Shown here: one piece after another, positions 1 to 5,753 of the stretch | How the letters are laid out: each line of letters starts with the position of its first letter | How positions within the stretch are numbered: the stretch's first letter is position 1 | Assembly (NCBI GenBank): GCA_023231105.1 | Contig: JALNWB010000183.1 | Location: 1-7,341 of the forward strand | From: Ignavibacteriaceae bacterium | GTDB taxonomy: Bacteria > Bacteroidota > Ignavibacteria > Ignavibacteriales > Ignavibacteriaceae | DNA: 7,341 nucleotides | Direction: 5' to 3' | Notes under the pieces: generated by a model | What the model was told of the DNA's origin: nothing | What the model saw: the letters and a program-made list of their open reading frames with translations, nothing else | The model's database searches: none | Program-made: the position numbers and the translations under genes

Positions 1-60
1 GTTAAACGGAAGTGAACAAATAAAATGTTTGATCGAAAGTGATTTCATCTTTTCTTCTAT

Positions 61-88
61 AAAACAAGCCTCCCCAAAGGGAGGCTTG
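61..88 (-). terminator. Rho-independent terminator of the CBM9-module gene
   Basis: A perfect 10-bp stem (65-74 pairing with 79-88, arm CAAGCCTCCC) closes a 4-nt loop. Read on the minus strand, the stem is followed at once by TTTTATAG, a U-tract. The hairpin starts about 40 nt after the stop codon of the leftward gene. On the plus strand no T-run follows the stem, so it should act mainly on leftward transcription. The stem is much more GC-rich than its surroundings, as expected of an intrinsic terminator. Confidence 0.88.
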
Positions 89-128
89 AGGTACTATACA
101 CAATACATAACAACAACAGAACAGGAAA

Positions 129-2651
129 TTATTTAAGCAACATCATTTTTTTGAGATTTTGGAATGACCCGGCTTCCAATTTATAAAAGTACATTCCGCT
201 AGCAAGGCTGCTAGCATTAAAGCTAACCGTATGATTGCCGGTTGTTTGATACTGATTTACTAAAGTTGCAACCTCACGTCCAAGAACATCAAATACTCTC
301 AACGTTACCAACTCAGGATTCTGAAGCGAATATGTAATCTTCGTTGACGGGTTGAACGGGTTCGGATAGTTTTGAGCTAAGTTAAAACTATTTACAACAT
401 TGTTGTTTGCTTCATCATTAACACCAACAGTCATCTTATTGCCAATCCAGGTCCATAACCAACGTGAAGCGTCTCCCCATGATTGATCATTATTAAACGG
501 TGAGTAGCAAAGAATACCTTCTCGACCACCATCGCTAGCTGTACTTGCACCATCGTTATCGTTGATAGAGAAATCAATCGGAATTTTCATTCCTTCAACA
601 GGCACAAAAACACTGTCTAAATCTCCGCTATCTCGACGATGAGCCAAATCAACGAAAGGAATTTTTGCTTCGATAATGTAACCGGGTGTGAATTTTTGTC
701 CAAAGTAATAATTAGCTCCTCCATTATTCATGAATATACTGTCCAGATTCGCTCCACCTTCCATTCGAATTTGTTGTTCGTCAAATCTAAAATGGTAATG
801 TGGAGTGGCACCTCTCTGATATGACGAGAAAGAAGTATTTTTAGAATCGAACAATCCGAGAAACAGATCGACACAATCGTTCTGATAAGAAGAAACCGTT
901 GACAACCATGTGTATATATCATCTGTTACATCGGCGGCAAAATAGAGATTGTCATTATCCACCGCAATGTATGCTGCCGTGACACTTAAATCTGCATCTC
1001 CGTTGATAGGTTTATTATCAACAGCAAAGCCGGTTCCGTTAGAAGTAAGAATTTCAATTTTAGGAACATTTGCACTTACCCATTCTGATAAATCTCCGTC
1101 CGCTTTAAAATTAGCAGGTGCAGTCTTTGCAATAGTAGGAACACCTTTTCCGGTATTTGTAGTTGCAGTATTTAAGAAAGCAGGATCAGAAATATTTCCA
1201 GCCGCGTCTTTACAAACAACTGCATAATACTTTGTAACATTCTGGTCTGTATTCGGTGCACGAAGAATATGTTCAACAAGTTGTGTGCCATGTGCAATAT
1301 TTAATTTAACAACTTCCGCTTTTGTAACATCGGTTATTTGTTCATCTGAAGAATAAACATTATACGTTTCACCGGTTTCACCGGGAACATCTGTCCATGT
1401 AACTAAATTTTGATAATTTCCATTTACCGTACCAAGCCCTGCCGGAGGCGAAGGAGCAATCACATCGAAAACCGGATTACCGGTCCAAATTTCACTCATG
1501 TAAATAACTTTTCCGGCAATGGCGGAAGCTTCTGCCATAATTCCGAAAACACTAACTTTAGAAGAATCAAATCCCGTTGTATTATCTTGAAGGGTGAAAT
1601 CTTTTAAAGCTAAAACATATTTATGCCAAGCATTATCAGTTAGAGGTTGAAAAACTTTGCCAATTTTACCTGATCCATCTTCAAATTGAATACGGATTGG
1701 ACCAACACCCTCATCAACCTTCATTTTAAATTGAAGTGAATCAACAGGCCAAGAACTCGCCATATTAAAAATTGGAGAGATGTTCCAGCCAATACCGGAC
1801 CATCCATTATTCCATTCGTTTCCCTGAACCCATTTAACAGCATTTAATCCAGTAACCGGACCAGCATTTTCTTCAAAAGAAGCAGTTGACTGCCCCCAAG
1901 TCCAAACGGTTCCAAGTGCGGTAGGGATTGTTTTACCATTAAAAAATATTTGAGGAACAGGTTTGTTACCACTTCTTACAAAACCGTCAAGTTTTAGTTC
2001 GAGAGAATCTGCCGGAATATTGGCGTTAGGATCCCAACCAGATGTAATAAACCCGATATTCCAACCGACAATTTTGTCCTTATTAAACTTATGATCATTC
2101 CAGGTAAATCCACCCCAGTTATAAGGAGTCATTACAAAACCGCTGTCACCGGGGGCAAGAGTGCCGTTTTTAGAATCGAGTTCACGGAATGGAATCTTAA
2201 GTTGATACCAGCCTGTAACCGCATCAATAGCAACAAAATTATCCATAATATATGCTTCCATAGAGTTGGCAGGGCCATCCCTATCGAAAATTGTAACCCT
2301 AAAAAGCATATTAGCCGGTAAAGTAGGAGCTTTAACAACTTTAATCCAAATTTTTAAAGTATCGTTCATACTCCAGTCCTGTGTTACACCCTCAGGGAAT
2401 CTGTATTGTAATTGCGAAAAGCTTCCCCATTGATGTAATGCATCAATAGATGTAACTACATCTATTGAAGCCGCACCTTCAACCTTATCAGTCAAATCTG
2501 TTGTAACTATTTGATAGCTTGCGCCTCCTTCGACTGCAGACGTCCATACAAAATTAGTATCAGCAGCAATGTTGTCGAAACTTTCAATCATGGTCTGCGA
2601 GTTAGCTATAAAAGACCAAGAAAGAAAAATAAAAACGAAAAGTTTTTTCAT
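129..2651 (-). CDS. Secreted multi-module carbohydrate-binding protein (CBM9-like) with T9SS sorting domain
   Basis: The protein has 840 residues and no recognisable catalytic domain. Residues 1-18 form a signal peptide (MKK, hydrophobic core, likely cut ANS/QT). Residues about 21-229 and 233-394 look like two related beta-jelly-roll modules; each carries a Trp-rich start, a DTLKIWIKV- or DSLQFKMKV-like strand, and a W(Y/H)xx(L/V) strand about 40-50 residues later. Residues about 398-498 resemble fibronectin type III (SPPAGLGTVN, VTWTDVPG, YYAVVCKDAAGN). Residues about 508-740 match a CBM9-like sugar-binding module (KADGDLSEW opening, DNDNLYFAADVTDD, NDCVDLFLG, YIIEAKIPF). Residues 755-840 are the T9SS type A tag (QNYPNPFNPST, LGREVATLV, YFYKLEAG, KKMMLLK). 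The start has a strong Shine-Dalgarno. The likely role is binding plant-type or other polysaccharide outside the cell, beside the two hydrolases. This is inferred from the modules; the ligand is unknown, and CBM9-like modules also occur in proteins of other function. Confidence 0.85.
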   Translation of the reverse strand: MKKLFVFIFLSWSFIANSQTMIESFDNIAADTNFVWTSAVEGGASYQIVTTDLTDKVEGAASIDVVTSIDALHQWGSFSQLQYRFPEGVTQDWSMNDTLKIWIKVVKAPTLPANMLFRVTIFDRDGPANSMEAYIMDNFVAIDAVTGWYQLKIPFRELDSKNGTLAPGDSGFVMTPYNWGGFTWNDHKFNKDKIVGWNIGFITSGWDPNANIPADSLELKLDGFVRSGNKPVPQIFFNGKTIPTALGTVWTWGQSTASFEENAGPVTGLNAVKWVQGNEWNNGWSGIGWNISPIFNMASSWPVDSLQFKMKVDEGVGPIRIQFEDGSGKIGKVFQPLTDNAWHKYVLALKDFTLQDNTTGFDSSKVSVFGIMAEASAIAGKVIYMSEIWTGNPVFDVIAPSPPAGLGTVNGNYQNLVTWTDVPGETGETYNVYSSDEQITDVTKAEVVKLNIAHGTQLVEHILRAPNTDQNVTKYYAVVCKDAAGNISDPAFLNTATTNTGKGVPTIAKTAPANFKADGDLSEWVSANVPKIEILTSNGTGFAVDNKPINGDADLSVTAAYIAVDNDNLYFAADVTDDIYTWLSTVSSYQNDCVDLFLGLFDSKNTSFSSYQRGATPHYHFRFDEQQIRMEGGANLDSIFMNNGGANYYFGQKFTPGYIIEAKIPFVDLAHRRDSGDLDSVFVPVEGMKIPIDFSINDNDGASTASDGGREGILCYSPFNNDQSWGDASRWLWTWIGNKMTVGVNDEANNNVVNSFNLAQNYPNPFNPSTKITYSLQNPELVTLRVFDVLGREVATLVNQYQTTGNHTVSFNASSLASGMYFYKLEAGSFQNLKKMMLLK

Positions 2652-2657
2652 TACTTT

Positions 2658-2665
2658 TCTCCTTT
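2658..2665 (-). promoter_or_regulatory. Shine-Dalgarno site of the CBM9-module gene
   Basis: On the minus strand the sequence reads AAAGGAGA, a near-complete Shine-Dalgarno, 6 nt before the ATG whose complement lies at 2649-2651. It fixes the start of the 840-residue protein, whose first residues form a good signal peptide. Confidence 0.8.
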
Positions 2666-2721
2666 GTTAGTTAGTTGATAGTTGTTTAGTTCAATGAAAC
2701 AATTCAATTAATTAAAATAAA

Positions 2722-2729
2722 CAAATCTA
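2722..2729 (-). promoter_or_regulatory. Candidate Bacteroidota-type -7 element for the CBM9-module gene
   Basis: The minus strand reads TAGATTTG, a full match to the TAnnTTTG -7 consensus of Bacteroidota primary-sigma promoters, about 70 nt before the start codon. I do not see a TTTG -33 element at the usual distance; the nearest TTG is only about 13 nt upstream. AT-rich DNA makes chance matches likely, and it is not certain that this organism uses that promoter type. Confidence 0.25.
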
Positions 2730-2945
2730 TAAAATGCTTTTTCAACTTAGTTCCTAAGACTCCAGAGACCAACAATACATAATAAAATAGATGCCGACAT
2801 TACAAGGGATGATCTGTCTCTGCTGACCAAACCTAAATGATTCAACTGAAAATGTTGGTTGTAAAAATTGATAACCCAATTGCATCCTAACCACTATTTC
2901 TTCATGCTAAAAAATAACCTTCGGTAGTTTTTCTTACTTCCGCAA

Positions 2946-2960
2946 ATAGAGAAACTCTAT
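2946..2960. repeat. Short inverted repeat in the divergent region
   Basis: ATAGAG, three A, then CTCTAT: a 6-bp perfect stem with a 3-nt loop. No T-run follows it on either strand, so it is not a terminator. It could be a small operator or a chance structure. Confidence 0.3.
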
Positions 2961-3075
2961 GCTTAGCCCTACCTCTAAGTAGCCTACTAAGATTAAACTA
3001 TCGAAAATCGAAAAAGACACCATAAAAACTTTTCTTTATAAGGCAGGTATTTGAAACATAAAAGATGCCACGTAT

Positions 3076-3091
3076 TTCTTTTATAAAAGAA
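3076..3091. repeat. 16-bp perfect palindrome TTCTTTTATAAAAGAA
   Basis: The site is a perfect 16-bp dyad in the divergent intergenic region, about 425 bp from the CBM9-module start and about 390 bp from the GH9 start. It shares the half-site TTCTTTT/AAAAGAA with the palindrome at 3234-3247, in the opposite arrangement. A dimeric regulator site is possible. AT-rich composition makes such dyads less surprising. Confidence 0.4.
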
Positions 3092-3141
3092 TGAAAATTT
3101 CCAATTTTTCGATGATTAAATCTTTTTAAAGTGTTCTCTAT

Positions 3142-3178
3142 TTATTAAAATAATAAGACGCGCTTATTAATTTAATAA
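3142..3178. repeat. 37-bp near-perfect palindrome built of TTATTA/TAATAA units
   Basis: The outer arms 3142-3149 and 3171-3178 pair over 8 bp. After one A-A mismatch (3150/3170), inner arms 3151-3157 and 3163-3169 pair over 7 bp, leaving the 5-nt loop ACGCG. So 15 of 16 positions pair. The four hexamers TTATTA, TAATAA, TTATTA, TAATAA start at 3142, 3151, 3164 and 3173, a symmetric 9-13-9 spacing. The stem is nearly all A/T and has no following T-tract, so a protein-binding site or cruciform-prone element fits better than a terminator. Confidence 0.5.
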
Positions 3179-3233
3179 CTACACTGCGCCGTTTGGTGAA
3201 AAGAGTTTTGCTTAAACCTTCTGTCAATTCACT

Positions 3234-3247
3234 AAAAGAATTCTTTT
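3234..3247. repeat. 14-bp perfect palindrome AAAAGAATTCTTTT
   Basis: The site is a perfect dyad in the region upstream of the GH9 gene, about 235 bp before its start. It uses the same AAAAGAA and TTCTTTT halves as the 3076-3091 palindrome but joined in the reverse order. It may be an operator, or chance in AT-rich DNA. Confidence 0.35.
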
Positions 3248-3367
3248 TATTTAGAATCTTAAACAGGTTAAGAGAAAAACGAGAAACAAGCAGAAGACAC
3301 GTTATATCGGACAATTGACTAAGCGAAACTTATTCAACGGCATAGATAGTGATATATGAATGTTGTG

Positions 3368-3400
3368 TTTGTTCTGCTAAGTGGCAAAAATTTAATTTAA
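3368..3400 (+). promoter_or_regulatory. Candidate promoter of the GH9 gene
   Basis: TTTG at 3368-3371, a 21-nt gap, then TAATTTAA at 3393-3400. This fits the spacing of Bacteroidota promoters (TTTG, then TAnnTTTG) with 6 of 8 matches in the downstream box. The same place can be read as a weak sigma70-type pair (TTGTTC, 18 nt, TAATTT). Transcription would begin near 3407 and give a leader of about 75 nt before the chosen start codon. This is a motif match only. Confidence 0.25.
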
Positions 3401-3481
3401 GAAAACTCAATCCGATTTTTATCAACAAATTTGAATGGGATGACTTTTCATCAAAACTATATAGAACCAATGGAATCGATT

Positions 3482-5509
3482 ATGAGAACACAAATAAAAA
3501 TTATTGCGTCACTTCTAATATTATTTTTGATGAACTTAAATGCCGGACCTATATTGCTAAACAAAGCGGGTTATTCTGTTAACTCCACCAAAGTTGTTTT
3601 TCTCACAGCAGCACCTGATAGTTTTTTTGTTACCGATGCATCAAGCAGCAAAATTGTTTTTCGAGGTAAAGCGGAGTTTGTTAGTTCCAACGATCCGGCA
3701 ACAGGATTAACAATTTATAAAGGTGATTTTAGTTCTTACCAACAATCCGGCAAGTATTACATCATTGATAATTTGGGGAATAAATCTTCGCAATTTCTAA
3801 TTGCCGATACAGTTTTTAATTCTGTTTATAAAAAATCTCTTAAAGGATTTTATTATCAGCGGTGCGGCATGCAATTGCTTCTACAACACGCGGGTGTTTA
3901 TTTTCATATGCAGTGTCATGCAGCCGATGGAACTTTTCATTCCAGCACCGACACAACCGGAAGCATTGATGCAACCGGTGGATGGCATGATGCCGGCGAT
4001 TATGGAAAATATATTGTGAACGCGGGTATTTCAACAGGAACATTATTGATGGCTTACGAAATGTTCCCCGATAAATTCACCTACGATGATCTCAACATTC
4101 CGGAAAGTGGGAATAATGTACCGGATATTTTGGATGAAATCCGCTTTGAACTGAATTGGTTTTTCAAAATGCAACGTGCCAACGGTGCGGTATTTACCAA
4201 ATGTACCCGGGAACAGTTTGAAGGTTTTATAATGCCACAGTTCGATACCGAGAAAAGATATGTTTACACTCCCAGCAGCACTGCAACAGCAGATTTTGCG
4301 GCGGTTATGGCAAGGGCTTACCGTGTTTTCAAAAAGTATGATACTGCTTTTGCGGATAAATGCTTGGACGCATCAAAAAAAGCATGGACTTATCTTGAAG
4401 CCCATTCTCAAATTTTTCCAACTGGAGGTTTCAAAAATCCAACAGGTACTGCGACTGGAGAATACGGCGATTCCAACGATAGTGATGAAAGGCTTTGGGC
4501 TTCTGCGGAATTATTCATCAGCACAACGGAAAATATGTATCACACTTATTATTTAGCAAACTATAAAAAGAACGGTTTATTTACTACCAGCATGGCGTGG
4601 CCAACAATGGCATCTATGGCAAATCTAACTTACTTATTCGGAACGATTTCACAGATCGATCAATCAGTTAAGACCGAACACAAAACTGCATTGAACAATT
4701 ATTGCGCTACACTTATTGCCCGCGGAAAGCTTGATGGATTAGGTGTTGTTCTCCAAACAAGTGAATACTATTGGGGAAGCAATTCCGAAGTGTTAAACAA
4801 ATCGATATTACTTATTGCCGGTTATCAACTAACCAATACAACAGATTATTACGAAGCTGCATTAAATCAACTCAACTACATTTTAGGCGCTAACGGAAAT
4901 GATATTTCATTTATTACCGGAATTGGTGATAAGCGGGTGATGCATCCGCATCATCGTACTTCACAAGCGGATCCCGTAACCGAACCTGTACCTGGTTTAA
5001 TGGCTGGTGGACCAAATAAAAATCGTGATGATGAGTATATGAAACAGAATATTCCCAGTTCAACTCCACCGGCACTTTGTTATGTTGATAATTGGCAGAG
5101 TTATGCTTCCAATGAAATATGTATCAACTGGAATGCACCGCTTGTTTTTGTTGCCGGCTATTTTAACAACGGTTCTCTAACTGTTGGTATGAAAAAAGAT
5201 TTGGAAAAAATTCCAATTGAATTTCATCTTGATCAAAATTATCCTAATCCGTTTAACCCAAGTACCGTTATTAATTATCAGTTATCGATAAACAGTTATG
5301 TTACGTTTAAAGTTTATGATAACCTTGGAAGGGAAGTAGCGACATTGGTAAATGAAGAAAAACAACCTGGTAGCTATGAAGTTTCTTTCAACCCACAACA
5401 AACAACAAACTCCGCCTTCGGCGGAAAACAAATTGCAAGCGGTGTATATTTTTATCAACTTCGGGCAGGTAATTTTGTGCAAACAAAAAAAATGATAGTT
5501 TTGAAATAG
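3482..5509 (+). CDS. Secreted GH9 endoglucanase with N-terminal Ig-like module and T9SS sorting domain
   Basis: The gene encodes 675 residues from the ATG at 3482, chosen because a signal peptide follows directly (residues 1-21, cut near LNA/GP) and a weak GGA lies 7 nt upstream. The frame stays open to a TTG at 3431, but those extra residues are polar. Residues about 22-108 are the CelD-type Ig-like module (ILLNKAGYSVNSTKVVFL). Residues about 113-561 are the GH9 (alpha/alpha)6 barrel: WHDAGDYGKY (168-177) with the catalytic base pair Asp170/Asp173, HPHHR (488-492), and the proton donor Glu545 in SNEICINWNAPL. Cys128, Cys145, His146 and His169 sit where Ig-module GH9 enzymes such as Alicyclobacillus Cel9A bind structural zinc (from memory). 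Residues 581-675 are the T9SS tag. The enzyme should cut internal beta-1,4-glucan bonds of cellulose or related glucans outside the cell. All catalytic motifs are intact. The fine substrate preference cannot be read from the sequence. Confidence 0.92.
   Translation: MRTQIKIIASLLILFLMNLNAGPILLNKAGYSVNSTKVVFLTAAPDSFFVTDASSSKIVFRGKAEFVSSNDPATGLTIYKGDFSSYQQSGKYYIIDNLGNKSSQFLIADTVFNSVYKKSLKGFYYQRCGMQLLLQHAGVYFHMQCHAADGTFHSSTDTTGSIDATGGWHDAGDYGKYIVNAGISTGTLLMAYEMFPDKFTYDDLNIPESGNNVPDILDEIRFELNWFFKMQRANGAVFTKCTREQFEGFIMPQFDTEKRYVYTPSSTATADFAAVMARAYRVFKKYDTAFADKCLDASKKAWTYLEAHSQIFPTGGFKNPTGTATGEYGDSNDSDERLWASAELFISTTENMYHTYYLANYKKNGLFTTSMAWPTMASMANLTYLFGTISQIDQSVKTEHKTALNNYCATLIARGKLDGLGVVLQTSEYYWGSNSEVLNKSILLIAGYQLTNTTDYYEAALNQLNYILGANGNDISFITGIGDKRVMHPHHRTSQADPVTEPVPGLMAGGPNKNRDDEYMKQNIPSSTPPALCYVDNWQSYASNEICINWNAPLVFVAGYFNNGSLTVGMKKDLEKIPIEFHLDQNYPNPFNPSTVINYQLSINSYVTFKVYDNLGREVATLVNEEKQPGSYEVSFNPQQTTNSAFGGKQIASGVYFYQLRAGNFVQTKKMIVLK
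5232..5349 (+). repeat. T9SS-tag DNA repeat, arm 1 (in the GH9 gene)
   Basis: Within the tag-coding part, 5324-5349 (26 nt, coding LGREVATLV) is identical to the reverse complement of 5884-5909 in the GH2 gene. 5232-5259 (28 nt, coding the QNYPNPFNP start) matches the reverse complement of 5974-6001 with one mismatch. Third codon positions are shared too. The CBM9-module gene encodes the same residues with different synonymous codons, so this is closer kinship than protein conservation alone would give. Confidence 0.75.
5411..5425. repeat. GC-rich micro-palindrome inside the GH9 T9SS tag
   Basis: TCCGCCTTCGGCGGA forms a perfect 6-bp stem with a TTC loop and is exactly five in-frame codons (Ser-Ala-Phe-Gly-Gly, residues 644-648). 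It lies in an extra loop of the sorting domain (PQQTTNSAFGGKQ) that is about ten residues longer than the matching place in the other two tags. It stands out against very AT-rich neighbours, which suggests an inserted small repeat. Confidence 0.55.
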
Positions 5510-5753
5510 GACTATGTCGTAGAGAGAAACTAGAAGGTTTCAATGATACCACATACTTTTCTAAAAACAATTATTCAACCAACCCAATTTCAATTCGCTC
5601 AATCTTGTAATTTTGCAATCTTTCAATCTGTTTGAATGCGATTTGATTACGTCTTACATGCGGTCCAGAAGACATACTGAGTTGTGACTAAATCGATACC
5701 GCCAGAATCAAAAACTCGTTCATCCATTCGTCTTACGACAGAGATGTCATTCT
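5510..5753. other. Convergent intergenic gap between the GH9 and GH2 genes
   Basis: No hairpin with a T-run that would end either gene is visible; the weak dyads near 5525 and 5740 lack one. A quasi-repetitive stretch (about 5585-5632) repeats CAATCTT/CAATCTG/CAATTCG words. CGTCTTAC occurs twice as a direct repeat (5650-5657 and 5729-5736), bracketing 71 nt. On the minus strand a frame without stops runs from the GH2 end to a TAA at 5647-5649; its ATG at 5727 would give only 26 residues, so I do not call it a gene. Confidence 0.4.

Larger units (their letters stand above)
2666..3481. other. Long divergent intergenic region, largely non-coding
   Basis: About 800 bp separate the divergent CBM9-module and GH9 genes, much more than two promoters need. 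No tRNA, rRNA or convincing protein gene is visible. Parts 3000-3480 are very AT-rich and hold the palindromes listed separately. The part at about 2757-2900 is less AT-rich. On the minus strand it holds a 43-codon reading frame (complement of 2754-2885) overlapping a 17-codon hydrophobic one in another frame (complement of 2747-2800, MSASILLCIVGLWSLRN). Neither has a good ribosome site, so I do not call them genes. Short inverted arms CAGAGAC (2763-2769) and GTCTCTG (2816-2822) lie in the same block. It may be a decayed element or a non-coding RNA; nothing here proves either. Confidence 0.5.

Noticed and set aside
2..136. Plus-strand open frame from the left edge
   Set aside because: It runs through the terminator hairpin and the end of the CBM9-module gene and has no recognisable features; likely chance.
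949..1227. A 92-codon plus-strand frame inside the CBM9-module gene
   Set aside because: It is antisense to the fibronectin/CBM9 region and has no ribosome site or family motif; a shadow of the real gene.
3431..3481. Longer GH9 start at the TTG at 3431 or ATGs at 3440 and 3470
   Set aside because: The added residues are polar and would place the signal peptide 4 to 17 residues inside; no good ribosome site precedes these codons.
3349..3582. A 77-codon plus-strand frame overlapping the GH9 gene start
   Set aside because: It overlaps the GH9 signal-peptide and Ig-module coding in another frame and shows no family motif; the part before 3482 is intergenic.
5525..5540. GAAAC/GTTTC dyad after the GH9 stop as a terminator
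   Set aside because: The stem is 5 bp and weak, and no T-tract follows.
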